Of a stretch of DNA of 64,000 bases, positions 51,651 to 61,527 are shown piece after piece. Origin of the DNA: an uncultured Erysipelotrichaceae bacterium (GTDB taxonomy: Bacteria; Bacillota_I; Bacilli_A; RFN20; CAG-826); assembly GCA_902797855.1 (NCBI GenBank), contig CADBUI010000020.1, positions 33,645 to 97,644 of the forward strand, in the 5' to 3' direction. The translations under genes and the position numbers were made by a program. Below the pieces are notes generated by a model, which was given only the letters and a program-made list of their open reading frames with translations, made no database searches and was not told the origin of the DNA. Each line of letters opens with the position of its first letter. Within the stretch, counting starts at the first letter, position 1.

Positions 51651-53743
51651 ATTTAGAAGGAATCTCAAAGACTTATAAAAGTGGAAATAGTGTCACTAAA
51701 GCGCTTAGTGATATCACCCTTTCTTTTCCTAATAGTGGACTAATCTCGATTGTCGGGAAAAGCGGAAGTGGGAAATCCACCCTTTTAAATATTCTTTTAG
51801 GTATTGAAAAGCCTTCAAAAGGAAGTGTCTATTTTAATAATGAAAAAATAAATAGATTTTCTAAGGCTAAGTTTTCAGTTTATCACCTTTACTACACTTC
51901 AATGGTTTTTCAACACTATAACTTATTTGATGATTTGTCTCCTTTTGATAATGTCGCTCTCCCACTAAAAATAAGAGGAGAAAAGAAAGACATAATTAAA
52001 AAGAAAGTTAACGAATTATTTTCTAAGTTTCATCTTAACTATCTAATTAATCAGAAGACTTCAACTCTTTCAGGAGGAGAACGTCAAAGAATAGCAATCC
52101 TTAGAAGCTTAGTGACTTCGCCAAAAGTTATTCTTTGTGATGAACCTACCGGCGCGCTTGATTCTATAAACTCTAGCGAGATTATGAATTTATTTAAAGA
52201 AATATCTAAGTCTATTTTAGTGATTATGGTTTCTCATAATCTTGAGATCGTTAATAAATATTCAGATAGAATTATTACCTTAAAAGATGGAAGAATAATT
52301 AGCGATACTTCCCCAATATATAAAACAAGGACGTTTGTTAACAAAATTAAAAAGAATTATTCAAATAAATGGACTAATTTCTTTTTAAGAAAGAATCTAA
52401 AAGAAAATAAACATAAGAATGTCTTTTCTATATTATCTTTAATATTTGGCTTTTTAGCCATCATGATTTCCGTTGGATTTTATAATGGCTCAAAATCATC
52501 TGAATCAAATATGCTTTTTTCAAATCTAGCTTGTGAAACTATGAGTGTTAGTGAAAAGAATTTATATAAAGTAAACAATTCTTCACTTAGCTATATAAAA
52601 AGCACTAGACCAAGTGAAGAAATAATGGATGAATTTCATAATATATTTCCTAATACCATAATCGACTTTAATTATGGATACTTATTCTCTTCGTTTCCTG
52701 AGACTTCTTTTAATAAAAGAATCATCGATTCTCCAGAGATGATTCCAATTTATTCTTTTAATAATAATTCGATATTAAATGAACTTGTTACTTTAGGTGA
52801 AATTCCTCTTAACGATAATCTAAACGAAGTAGTGGTGAATGAGGAATTTATTAGTCTACTTGGAATTGATAAAAGTGACGCGCTTAGTGAAGAAATCTAC
52901 ATTTCTTTTTCTAAAGAAGTGAGCGTTCTAACAGATGATTTAGATAATCCGATCATTAAAGACACTTATTCATATTCACTTAACTTAGTAATTAAGGCGG
53001 TTATCCATGAATTTTCTTTTTTAAATTCACCGAAAATTTATTATTCTCACTTAGCGTTAAAAGAAGATTTATCAAATTACATTATGGAAAATCTTTCTAC
53101 ATATAAAAATAAAGTTATTACTTTTAACGATTATATGTATGAATGTTCGAGTGATTCAGAAATAAGCAATTATTCATATAATGTTTTTTCAAGCGATAAA
53201 GAAGAAATAAGAAAATTATCAAATTATAAAAGTGAACTAGATAAAAACGAGAATGGCTTATCAATTACTTCTAATGCATTTGAAATAAGTAATTCCTACA
53301 CATCATTCATGGATTCTTTTTCAAGCGCCTTAATTGTTTTTGTATCTATCGCATTTGTTGGGGTGAATTTTATTCTAGGAATGCTAGCGTTATCCTCTTT
53401 TATTTCTAGAAAGAAAGAATCAGCGATATTAACTTGTTTAGGCGCGAAAGATATAAGCATAATCTCAATCTTTTTAAAGGAGAATTACATTCTAATCTTT
53501 GTTGCTTTTTTAATTGCTTCGGCCTTAAGTTGCCCTCTTTCTATATTAATGAATTTAGTGCTTGAAAAATCATTCGGACTCACTTCATTAATTAAGATTC
53601 CTTATCTTTCTTTCTTAAATATTCCATATATCTTTTTACCACTCTTATTATTAGTGTTTATTTTTGTATCTACACTTTTCCTTCTTATTCCAATTCTTAT
53701 TTATAAGAATAAATCAACCGTTAATGAACTAAGGGACGAATAA
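51638..53743 (+). CDS. Fused ABC transporter ATPase-FtsX permease (first half)
   Basis: A 701-residue protein with a MacB-like layout. ATPase domain 1-220: Walker A GKSGSGKST (about 40-48), signature LSGGERQR (about 144-151), Walker B ILCDEPTGALD, His switch MVSHN. A membrane helix at about 260-282, an extracellular region (about 285-560), and three C-terminal helices (about 561-588, 610-635 and 665-690) of the FtsX type. Such transporters expel peptides or act on lipoproteins and wall enzymes. GTG start at 51638, inside a hairpin. Overlaps the second half by one base, suggesting a heterodimer. Confidence 0.88.
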   Translation: MSIFYLEGISKTYKSGNSVTKALSDITLSFPNSGLISIVGKSGSGKSTLLNILLGIEKPSKGSVYFNNEKINRFSKAKFSVYHLYYTSMVFQHYNLFDDLSPFDNVALPLKIRGEKKDIIKKKVNELFSKFHLNYLINQKTSTLSGGERQRIAILRSLVTSPKVILCDEPTGALDSINSSEIMNLFKEISKSILVIMVSHNLEIVNKYSDRIITLKDGRIISDTSPIYKTRTFVNKIKKNYSNKWTNFFLRKNLKENKHKNVFSILSLIFGFLAIMISVGFYNGSKSSESNMLFSNLACETMSVSEKNLYKVNNSSLSYIKSTRPSEEIMDEFHNIFPNTIIDFNYGYLFSSFPETSFNKRIIDSPEMIPIYSFNNNSILNELVTLGEIPLNDNLNEVVVNEEFISLLGIDKSDALSEEIYISFSKEVSVLTDDLDNPIIKDTYSYSLNLVIKAVIHEFSFLNSPKIYYSHLALKEDLSNYIMENLSTYKNKVITFNDYMYECSSDSEISNYSYNVFSSDKEEIRKLSNYKSELDKNENGLSITSNAFEISNSYTSFMDSFSSALIVFVSIAFVGVNFILGMLALSSFISRKKESAILTCLGAKDISIISIFLKENYILIFVAFLIASALSCPLSILMNLVLEKSFGLTSLIKIPYLSFLNIPYIFLPLLLLVFIFVSTLFLLIPILIYKNKSTVNELRDE

Positions 53744-56532
53744 TGATTAAGATAGAAAATTATTCGAGAAGTTTCAATAATCGAAAAATAATTGATAATT
53801 TCAACTTAACTTTTCCTGATAAGGGTTTAATTGCTTTAGTAGGTGCAAGTGGAAGTGGAAAATCAACATTACTTAACTCTCTAGGAGGAATAGATAATTC
53901 CTATCAAGGAAAGATAAAAATAGATGAAGTTGATTTATTAAAACTTAATGATGAAGAAAGAGACTACTTTCGATTAAAAAATATCGGTTATGTTTTTCAA
54001 AATTTTAATCTCCTTAATCTAGAAAGTTGTTATACGAATGTTAAGCTTCCTTTGGATGCTTTATCTAATTCTAGTGAATCCATCAAAAAGAAAAGAGTGA
54101 TGGACATATTAAAAAATTTAGAGATATCACATCTAGCAAAGAAAAATATAAACAAACTTTCTGGAGGAGAACGTCAAAGAGTAGCAATCGCTAAAGCAAT
54201 TATTAATTCACCAAAATTAATTCTTTGTGATGAGCCTACAGGCGCTCTTGATGAGAAAAATTCCTATAACATATTCACTATTTTAAAAGTTTTAGCGAAG
54301 TCCTCACTAGTAATAGTAGCGACCCACGACATAGAACTAATAAAGAAATTCGCCGATCAGATAATTGAAATTAAAGATGGGAGAATCATTTCCCAAAATG
54401 AATATGAATATCACGATATCGATGGTGAACTATCTATTTTAGGAAATACAAAGAAGAGCAAGAAAAGTTATCTTCCATTTTTATTTAAGATTAAACATGG
54501 CTATCACAAAATCAAATCTAAAAAGTGGAGGTTTTTAATTACAAACTTCATGCTTTCACTTTCCTTAACTGGTATCGGAGTGTCTCTAATTATCTCTAGT
54601 AACGTTACTTCTAAAATTGAAAATGCTTTTTCTTCTTTAATAAGTTCAAACCAAATCATTATGAGTGAACGCTATCCTTCTTCCAATATCTATGGAGGAG
54701 TGTTCTCTGCGAATGAAGATTCTGTCTTAGAAATCGCGTCTCGCTATAAAGAAGATATAAGCGGAGTAGGCGCGAATTATCTAGTTAATTTTGAAAACTT
54801 CTTCAAAGACAAAAATGAATTCAAAATCAATGCGAATATGTATACATATGTCATTAACTCATTATCGATGAGAAATGTGAATGATTTTAAATGGATTGAT
54901 GACTCTATTATGAGTAAGATTTCTCCTAAACTTGAAGGAGAACTAAATAATGATCAAATCGTCATTGGCTTTTCTTATGTTGATATGGTTAATTTATGTT
55001 TCCATCTACAAATACAAAGAAACTTCGAATCACTTTCTAGTTACTTTTATAACCATTTTTCAACAGTGTCTCTTCATGTAAAAAATAATGATTGGCAATA
55101 TGAAGATGAACAAGTTTTTGAAATCAAAGGAATATTTGAGTCTGAGAGAACTACTTTATATCACACGAATAGATTATGGAATAAGGTTGTCTTTGAAGAT
55201 AATATGCGCTTTCCAATTACCGAGACAGGGGATAAGTTTTTTCCTTGGGAGATGTATAAACTTTATTACTTTAACACCATAGATAAACCTAAAGTCTTTT
55301 TAGATAAAGCTTTATATGATGAATCACTTTATGATTATGCTTTTGAGCGCATCAATCACGAATATAATCCAATCTTATGTCCTATTGGAAAAGTGTGTGA
55401 TGAAAATAGAGTCATTATTTATAATGTTGACCGAAAAAGTATTAGACCAAGTGTTGTTAGTGACTTAATAAATAGAGAAAAGATACTATCTAATTATTAT
55501 TTCCTATCAGACTTAGGATATTCTTCATATGCGAATTCATTATTAAGTGGATTTTCTAGAAATATTTTTGTTTCAAATAATCTTGATAGTCTTTCTAGTG
55601 CGATAGACGCTGTTACATCTAGTGATGACGTTTCTTCTTTAGATATTTCTCTTCCTAGTGATGTTTGTCGAGGAAACTTTATGGACTCACTTTCTGATGG
55701 AGTGAAGTTCTCCACAAAAATGGATTTAATTTATGGTAGAAAGCCCACTAATAATAAGGAAATAGCAATTTCAATAGGGTTATCTAAGAAGTTATTTGGT
55801 GATAAAAATCCAGTAGGATTAAATCTATATTTCGCTGGTGACATATCAACTTCATTAGAAAACACTAAAAAAGATTATCGAAGCGCTCTTCTTAGGATTA
55901 CAGGTGTCACTTCACAAAGTAAGAATTATCTATATCACGATAATAACTGGACAATATCGTTTTTTAGAGATGAATTAGGTGCAGAAGGATTTTACCTAAC
56001 GCCTAAATCTGTCGTGTTTGAACTCGATAACAATGTTGATGTTAATTCACTCGTAAATAAGCTTAATAAGGTTTATAGAGATTATTCGTTTATAAACCCA
56101 ATTAGTGAATTATCTAAAAGCATAGATTCCACTCTTAGCTATGCTAAAACAATCCTTTTAGTGTTCTCAATTCTTTCACTTGTGATTTCAATTTTGCTAT
56201 TAGGCACTGTGATACTACTTGATATTTTAGAATCTCAAAATGAGATTAAAATATTTAAATATTCAGGTATAAATTCAAAAGATATATCTTCACTATTTGT
56301 CACTCAAAGTATGACTCAAACTTTTATTGCTTTTATGTTTTCGCTTCTTGAGATAGTTGTCGTTGATCTTTCTATCTCATTAGCGCTTAACACTATGCTT
56401 AACTCAAGTCTAGATTTCTCAATTAATCCCACTCCGATATTAATAGTGTTTTTGATCGCTACTATCGTTTCTTTTTTAGTCTCAAAAGTGATGGTAATAC
56501 TTCTATTTAAAAAGAAACTCAAAAGAAAATAG
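53743..56532 (+). CDS. Fused ABC transporter ATPase-FtsX permease (second half)
   Basis: A 929-residue protein of the same layout as its neighbour: ATPase 1-220 with GASGSGKST (about 36-44), LSGGERQR, ILCDEPTGALD; helix at about 264-285; a larger extracellular part of about 500 residues; three C-terminal helices (about 800-925). It shares the LILCDEPTGALD and LSGGERQR lines with the first half. The start ATG overlaps the preceding stop (TAATG). Substrate is unknown; no sensor kinase or regulator is adjacent. Confidence 0.88.
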   Translation: MIKIENYSRSFNNRKIIDNFNLTFPDKGLIALVGASGSGKSTLLNSLGGIDNSYQGKIKIDEVDLLKLNDEERDYFRLKNIGYVFQNFNLLNLESCYTNVKLPLDALSNSSESIKKKRVMDILKNLEISHLAKKNINKLSGGERQRVAIAKAIINSPKLILCDEPTGALDEKNSYNIFTILKVLAKSSLVIVATHDIELIKKFADQIIEIKDGRIISQNEYEYHDIDGELSILGNTKKSKKSYLPFLFKIKHGYHKIKSKKWRFLITNFMLSLSLTGIGVSLIISSNVTSKIENAFSSLISSNQIIMSERYPSSNIYGGVFSANEDSVLEIASRYKEDISGVGANYLVNFENFFKDKNEFKINANMYTYVINSLSMRNVNDFKWIDDSIMSKISPKLEGELNNDQIVIGFSYVDMVNLCFHLQIQRNFESLSSYFYNHFSTVSLHVKNNDWQYEDEQVFEIKGIFESERTTLYHTNRLWNKVVFEDNMRFPITETGDKFFPWEMYKLYYFNTIDKPKVFLDKALYDESLYDYAFERINHEYNPILCPIGKVCDENRVIIYNVDRKSIRPSVVSDLINREKILSNYYFLSDLGYSSYANSLLSGFSRNIFVSNNLDSLSSAIDAVTSSDDVSSLDISLPSDVCRGNFMDSLSDGVKFSTKMDLIYGRKPTNNKEIAISIGLSKKLFGDKNPVGLNLYFAGDISTSLENTKKDYRSALLRITGVTSQSKNYLYHDNNWTISFFRDELGAEGFYLTPKSVVFELDNNVDVNSLVNKLNKVYRDYSFINPISELSKSIDSTLSYAKTILLVFSILSLVISILLLGTVILLDILESQNEIKIFKYSGINSKDISSLFVTQSMTQTFIAFMFSLLEIVVVDLSISLALNTMLNSSLDFSINPTPILIVFLIATIVSFLVSKVMVILLFKKKLKRK

Positions 56533-56542
56533 CAAATAAAGA

Positions 56543-56571
56543 TTGAAACAATTAGAATAATATATTAAAAT
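56543..56571 (+). promoter_or_regulatory. Promoter of the cold-shock protein gene
   Basis: TTGAAA (56543-56548) and TAAAAT (56566-56571), 17 bases apart. A small hairpin TTCCC/GGGAA (56576-56588) directly precedes AAAGGAG. Confidence 0.7.
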
Positions 56572-56598
56572 GCTATTCCCGTAGGGAAAGGAGAACAT

Positions 56599-56805
56599 AT
56601 GAAAGGTCAAGTTATTATGTTCAATACCTCAAAAGGATATGGTTTTATCCAGACTGGTGAAGGAAAAGATGTCTTCTTCCATTGTTCTCAGCTAATTATC
56701 CCAGGAGAAAATTTCAAAACTATTAATGTCGGCGCACATGTCGACTTCGAAATTGAAGAAAGCGACCGTGGAATTCACGCGACAAACATTAAGATAGTTA
56801 AATAG
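56599..56805 (+). CDS. csp: Cold-shock domain protein
   Basis: A 68-residue nucleic-acid-binding protein. RNP1 is KGYGFIQ (about 12-18), RNP2 is VFFHCS (about 25-30). Length is typical for CspA-type RNA chaperones. Single-gene unit with its own promoter and terminator; ribosome site AAAGGAG. Confidence 0.96.
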   Translation: MKGQVIMFNTSKGYGFIQTGEGKDVFFHCSQLIIPGENFKTINVGAHVDFEIEESDRGIHATNIKIVK

Positions 56806-56812
56806 ATAGACT

Positions 56813-56840
56813 AAAAGCCTCAAATTGAGGCTTTTTCTTT
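56813..56840 (+). terminator. Terminator after the cold-shock gene
   Basis: AAAAGCCTC and GAGGCTTTTT around AAATT, followed by T-rich sequence. Confidence 0.88.
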
Positions 56841-56890
56841 ACATAAACGCACACGTGTATTAAAATAGTGCTCTTAAAAGAGGTATTCAT

Positions 56891-57997
56891 ATGTCACTTA
56901 AAGCAGGAATAGTAGGATTACCAAATGTTGGAAAATCAACATTATTTAACGCTATTACCAACTCCCATGTTGAAGCCGCCAATTATCCATTTGCGACTAT
57001 TAATCCAAATACTGGAGTGGTTAACGTTCCAGATGAAAGATTAGATTTTTTAACTTCCTTATTTAATCCTAAGAAACGAATCGCTGCGACATTTGAATTT
57101 TATGATATTGCTGGACTTGTTAGAGGCGCATCTAAAGGTGAAGGGCTAGGCAATCAATTCCTTGGCCATATTAGAGAATGTGACGCTATTGTTGAAGTCG
57201 TGAGATGCTTTGATTCTAGTGAAATTATTCACGTTGATGAAAGCGTTGATCCAAAACGAGATATCGAAACAATCAATCTTGAACTTGCTATGGCCGATTT
57301 AGCGACTGTTGAAAAACGTATTGCAGCAGTGGGTAATAAAGCAAGAGTCAATAAAGATAAAGAATCTCTCTATGAGATGAGCGTTCTCACTCCATTAAAG
57401 GCTCTTCTTGAACAAGGTGAACCAGCCCGTAAAGCAAATCTAAAGAAAGAAGATTATGACTTTGCGTTCAAAAATTATCATCTTTTAACTTTAAAACCTA
57501 TTATCTATGTCGCGAATGTATCCGATAGTGATTACCAAGATTTAGATAATTGTAAATATCTTAATATCGTTAAAGAAATCGCAAAAAGCGAGAACTCTCA
57601 AGTTATTCCTATTTCTTGTGAAATTGAATACGAATTATCGTCTCTTCCAAAGGAAGAAAGAATGGAATTCCTCGCTTCATTAGGTGCGAAAGAATCTGGC
57701 TTAGATAAAATAATTAAAGCAACTTATGCCTTGCTTGATTTAAAAACATTCTTTACAGTTGGACCTGATGAATGCCGTGCATGGACTTTCCATAAAGGTA
57801 TGCTTGCGCCTCAATGCGCAGGTATTATTCATACTGACTTTGAAAAAGGATTCATCAAAGCTGAAGTATATTCTTATAGTGATATTGTCACTTATAAAAG
57901 CGAAAATGCTTTAAAAGAAGCGGGTAAACTTCGTATGGAAGGAAAAACATACGAGATGCAAGATGGAGACATTGTCTTCTTTAGATTTAATGTATAG
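56891..57997 (+). CDS. ychF: Ribosome-binding ATPase YchF
   Basis: A 368-residue Obg-family protein. G1 GLPNVGKST (about 9-17), switch NYPFATINPN and DIAGLVRGASKGEGLGNQFL, a helical insert, and the C-terminal TGS domain (FFTVGPDECRAWTFHKG). YchF prefers ATP and binds ribosomes. Normal length. It precedes ispF by 11 bases. Confidence 0.97.
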   Translation: MSLKAGIVGLPNVGKSTLFNAITNSHVEAANYPFATINPNTGVVNVPDERLDFLTSLFNPKKRIAATFEFYDIAGLVRGASKGEGLGNQFLGHIRECDAIVEVVRCFDSSEIIHVDESVDPKRDIETINLELAMADLATVEKRIAAVGNKARVNKDKESLYEMSVLTPLKALLEQGEPARKANLKKEDYDFAFKNYHLLTLKPIIYVANVSDSDYQDLDNCKYLNIVKEIAKSENSQVIPISCEIEYELSSLPKEERMEFLASLGAKESGLDKIIKATYALLDLKTFFTVGPDECRAWTFHKGMLAPQCAGIIHTDFEKGFIKAEVYSYSDIVTYKSENALKEAGKLRMEGKTYEMQDGDIVFFRFNV

Positions 57998-58008
57998 AGG
58001 TTAACTAT

Positions 58009-58485
58009 ATGTATCGAATTGGTTTTAGTGAAGATATCCATCAAGTTAAAGAAGGCCGTAAATTATATTTAGGTGGTTTATATTTTGAAGGTGAAAATGG
58101 TCTAAACGGACATAGTGATGCGGACGTTGTCCTTCATTCAGTAAGCGAAGCTATCCTAGGCGCTCTTGCCTTAGGAGATTTAGGAGATTATTTCCCAGAT
58201 AATGATCCTAAATATAAAGATATTAGTAGTGAACTCTTAGTGAAAGAAGTTGTTTCCTTAATGGAAAAAGAAGGATATGAAGTTAATAATCTTGATATCC
58301 AAATAGGCGCTCTACGTCCAAAATTAAGTGATAAAAAACTTAAAATGAGAGAAGTCGTTGCTAGATTAGTTAAGACAAATGTTAATAACGTATCAATTAA
58401 AGCAATGTCATTTAATAAAGTCGGTCCAATCGGGAAAGGAGAAGCAATTAAATCTAGTTGCGTTGTACTTCTTAAGAAGAAATAA
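58009..58485 (+). CDS. ispF: 2-C-methyl-D-erythritol 2,4-cyclodiphosphate synthase
   Basis: A 158-residue isoprenoid enzyme of the MEP pathway. GFSEDIHQ (Asp, His metal ligands), LNGHSDADVVLHSVSEAILGA and LGDLGDYFPDNDPKYK are the family motifs. Its presence points to the non-mevalonate route in this organism. Ends 53 bases before argS. Confidence 0.95.
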   Translation: MYRIGFSEDIHQVKEGRKLYLGGLYFEGENGLNGHSDADVVLHSVSEAILGALALGDLGDYFPDNDPKYKDISSELLVKEVVSLMEKEGYEVNNLDIQIGALRPKLSDKKLKMREVVARLVKTNVNNVSIKAMSFNKVGPIGKGEAIKSSCVVLLKKK

Positions 58486-58496
58486 ATAAAAAACAC

Positions 58497-58525
58497 TTGA
58501 TTACTTAAAAAGTAAACGATAACAT
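58497..58525 (+). promoter_or_regulatory. Promoter giving a near-leaderless argS transcript
   Basis: TTGATT (58497-58502) and TAACAT (58520-58525), 17 bases apart. The ATG at 58527 is too close to be in the transcript, which favours the start at 58539. Confidence 0.5.
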
Positions 58526-58538
58526 AATGCGGTTAATT

Positions 58539-60164
58539 ATGAATATTATTGAAACTCTTAAACTTAAAATTCAAAAAGCCTTATCCCCTATGGGCTTATC
58601 TTTAAGTGATAACGATATTATTATCGAAAACACTAAAAATCCTGAACATGGTGATTACGCTACTAACGTTGCACTTAAGTTTGCAAATAAAGTTGGATTA
58701 AATCCAAGAGAACTCGCTAACAAGCTTATCGAAAATATCGATAAAGATGGCATTGATAAAATTGAAATTGCTGGTCCAGGCTTTGTTAACTTCTTTATGA
58801 AGAAGGATGCCTTAAATTTAGCTATTGCTAAAATTATCGATGAAGGCGATAACTATGGCCGTGGTGAAAAGAAAAACAAAAAGATCAACGTTGAATTCGT
58901 CAGTGCAAACCCAACTGGAGATCTCCATTTAGGTCACGCTAGATGTGCAGCGGTAGGGGACACTATTTGTAGACTCTACGAATTCGCTGGTTATGATGTA
59001 ACTAGAGAATTCTACGTTAATGATGCTGGTCATCAAATTCAAACATTAGGAGAATCATTAAGAGTTCGTTATCATCAACTCTTTGGTGAAAAAATTGAAC
59101 TTCCAGAAGATTCTTATCACGCTCAAGATATTGTTAATATCGCCACCGAATTCAAAAACGAATATGGTGATAAATATCTTTTAGATAGTGAAGAAAACTT
59201 CAAGTTCCTCACTCAATATGGAATGAAGAAAGAACTTGATAAAATCAAAAACGATTTAGCGCTCTTCAGAGTGAACTTTGATTTATACTCATTTGAAAGT
59301 GATGTTCGTAAGAATAATCACGTTCAAGATGTCTTAGAAAATAAATACAAAAAATATACATATGTCTTAGATGGCGCAACCTTCCTAAGAACAACTGACT
59401 TCCTTGATGATAAAGATAGAGCAGTTATTAAATCTGATGGTTCATATACATATATGATGCCTGATATTGCTTATCACTTAATTAAATTATCAAGAGGATA
59501 CGATTTACTTGTTGATGTCCTTGGTGCAGATCACCATGGTTATATTAACAGAATGAAATCCGCTCTTATGATGCAAGGCTATTCTAAAGACATTTTAGAT
59601 GTTGAACTAGTTCAAGTCGTCCGTTTAATTAAAGACGGTGAAGAAGTTAAGATGAGTAAACGTACAGGCGCAGGTGTTACTCTCCGTGAACTTTGTGAAG
59701 AAGTTGGAGTGGACGCTGTTAGATATTTCTTTGTCTCTCGTGCAGCGAGCTCCCATCTTGATTTCAATATGAATCTTGCCCTTGAACAAAGTTCATCTAA
59801 CCCAGTTTATTATGCTCAATATGCTCACGCTAGACTTAATAAGCTTCTTGAAAGCGCTAGTGATATCCCATTAGATAAAAAGGCTCCACTTCTCAAAGAG
59901 AAGAGTGAAACTGAACTTCTTAAAAACCTCATTGATTTCCCTAAACTTATTGAGAGTTCAGCTTTAAAAAGAGAGCCACACACAATTGCAACCTACATTC
60001 AAAAGTTAGCTGCTTCAATTCATGCTTTCTATACTGAATGTCGAGTTATAGACCGCGACAATTTAGCGGTCACAAGTTCTAGACTCGCTCTTGTAAAAGC
60101 AAGCCAAATCGTATTAAAAAATGCGTTAAGCGTACTTGGAGTAGATGCTCCAACAAATATGTAG
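58539..60164 (+). CDS. argS: Arginyl-tRNA synthetase
   Basis: A class I synthetase of about 541 residues. N-terminal additional domain, HIGH-type motif HLGHARCAAVGD (about 131-142), KMSKR-like EEVKMSKRTG (about 370), and a C-terminal anticodon-binding domain with YAQYAHARL. Start chosen at 58539 (MNIIETLK) since the -10 box ends at 58525; an ATG at 58527 adds four residues. It precedes rpoE by 19 bases. Confidence 0.96.
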   Translation: MNIIETLKLKIQKALSPMGLSLSDNDIIIENTKNPEHGDYATNVALKFANKVGLNPRELANKLIENIDKDGIDKIEIAGPGFVNFFMKKDALNLAIAKIIDEGDNYGRGEKKNKKINVEFVSANPTGDLHLGHARCAAVGDTICRLYEFAGYDVTREFYVNDAGHQIQTLGESLRVRYHQLFGEKIELPEDSYHAQDIVNIATEFKNEYGDKYLLDSEENFKFLTQYGMKKELDKIKNDLALFRVNFDLYSFESDVRKNNHVQDVLENKYKKYTYVLDGATFLRTTDFLDDKDRAVIKSDGSYTYMMPDIAYHLIKLSRGYDLLVDVLGADHHGYINRMKSALMMQGYSKDILDVELVQVVRLIKDGEEVKMSKRTGAGVTLRELCEEVGVDAVRYFFVSRAASSHLDFNMNLALEQSSSNPVYYAQYAHARLNKLLESASDIPLDKKAPLLKEKSETELLKNLIDFPKLIESSALKREPHTIATYIQKLAASIHAFYTECRVIDRDNLAVTSSRLALVKASQIVLKNALSVLGVDAPTNM

Positions 60165-60183
60165 TGAAAGAAGGTATTTTTAG

Positions 60184-60567
60184 ATGGAAAAATCATTTAT
60201 TAATCACGCTTATGATGTTGTTAAAGAATCAAAGGAACCTCTTGCTTTTAAAGCTATTTTTGATGAAGTAGTGAGTAGAAGTGGTTTAACTGAAAATGAT
60301 ATCGATGTTAAAAGAGCCATGTCCCAACTTTACACCCAACTTACTTTCGATGGTCGTTTTGCCTTAGTGGAAGATAATAAGTGGGATCTCCGTGAACGTC
60401 ACACTTATAATGAGACTCATAAGCCAATCAATGAAATTAATGATGACGATGAGACTCAAAGTGATGATGCAGAAGAAAAAGAACTTCTTGATGAAGAACT
60501 TGGTCTAGTTAAAGATAACGGAGAAGATAAAGAAGATTTAGGTGAATCTGAAGGATCAGATGAATAA
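60184..60567 (+). CDS. rpoE: RNA polymerase delta subunit
   Basis: A 127-residue protein with the N-terminal HARE-HTH-like domain (1-80; HAYDVVKESKEPLAFKAIFDEV, then LTFDGRFALVEDNKWDLRE) and a very acidic tail (residues 85-127, mostly Asp and Glu). Delta helps polymerase recycle and is a Firmicute marker. The ATG at 60184 has only AAGG upstream. Confidence 0.96.
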   Translation: MEKSFINHAYDVVKESKEPLAFKAIFDEVVSRSGLTENDIDVKRAMSQLYTQLTFDGRFALVEDNKWDLRERHTYNETHKPINEINDDDETQSDDAEEKELLDEELGLVKDNGEDKEDLGESEGSDE

Positions 60568-60569
60568 CA

Positions 60570-61526
60570 ATGGATAAAGCCACTAAACAAATTCTTAAAA
60601 AGATCAAACAATATGATGTAATCACCATCTATGGTCACGTTAATCCTGACTGTGACTGTTATGGTTCATCAATTGGTCTAAGAGAAATTATTAAAGATAA
60701 CTTCAAAAATAAAAAGGTCTACGCCCTTGGTTTTGGACCTACCGCTATGTTTGATAGACTTTCTCCATATGACACAGTTGATGATGAGACAATTAAACAG
60801 TCTCTTGCTATTATTGTTGACTGCTCTGAAATTGCTCGTATCAGCGAACCAAGAATCACTCTTGCTAAAGAAGTATTAAAAATTGATCACCACATTGAAT
60901 CAGTGCCATTTAATGACCTTAAATGGGTAGACGTTGAATCAATCGCCTGTGCTCAAATGATCGCTGAATTTGCGATGCATTATCATTTAAAAATATCTAA
61001 ACTTGCCGCGGAAGCTCTCTATTTAGGTATCTGTACCGACTCAGGTAGATTCCGCTACGCACCTACAAACGCTAAAACGCATCGTATTGTCGCGCATTTA
61101 TATGATTTAGGTATTGAACCTAAAACAATGTTTGATATTTTATATCAATCTGACGCTGCATACGTTAAATATCAAGCCTTACTAGTTTCTAAATTTAAGA
61201 TGACTAAAAACAATGTTATTTATTGTTTTGCAGATCCAAAAGACTATGAACAATTTAATCTTAAATACGAACAAGTAAGCAAAAATGTCAATGTCATTGG
61301 TAACATCATTGGTTGCCCAATCTGGACGCTCTTCACTCGTTCTCCAGAAGATGTTATCCGCGTTGAATTTAGAAGTAATGGGCTAAACATCCAAGAAATC
61401 GCTAAGAAGTATGGCGGTGGTGGTCATAAATGCGCTGCCGGTGCTCGCTTAGAAGGATGGAGCTGGGATGAATGCATGAAAATCATCAATGATTTAGATG
61501 CTTTAGCCGAACAAAATAAAAAATAA
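60570..61526 (+). CDS. nrnA: DHH-family phosphoesterase, NrnA-like
   Basis: A 318-residue phosphodiesterase with DHH and DHHA1 domains. GHVNPDCDCYG (the DxD motif is Asp-Cys-Asp), VDCSE, DHH (KIDHHIES) and the C-terminal GGGGHKCAAG are visible. NrnA removes nucleotides from nanoRNAs, pAp and pGpG. It is followed by a CysQ-like gene whose product would also act on pAp, so the pair may recycle 3'-phosphoadenosine phosphate; it may also finish c-di-GMP breakdown. Confidence 0.9.
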   Translation: MDKATKQILKKIKQYDVITIYGHVNPDCDCYGSSIGLREIIKDNFKNKKVYALGFGPTAMFDRLSPYDTVDDETIKQSLAIIVDCSEIARISEPRITLAKEVLKIDHHIESVPFNDLKWVDVESIACAQMIAEFAMHYHLKISKLAAEALYLGICTDSGRFRYAPTNAKTHRIVAHLYDLGIEPKTMFDILYQSDAAYVKYQALLVSKFKMTKNNVIYCFADPKDYEQFNLKYEQVSKNVNVIGNIIGCPIWTLFTRSPEDVIRVEFRSNGLNIQEIAKKYGGGGHKCAAGARLEGWSWDECMKIINDLDALAEQNKK

Positions 61527-61527
61527 T

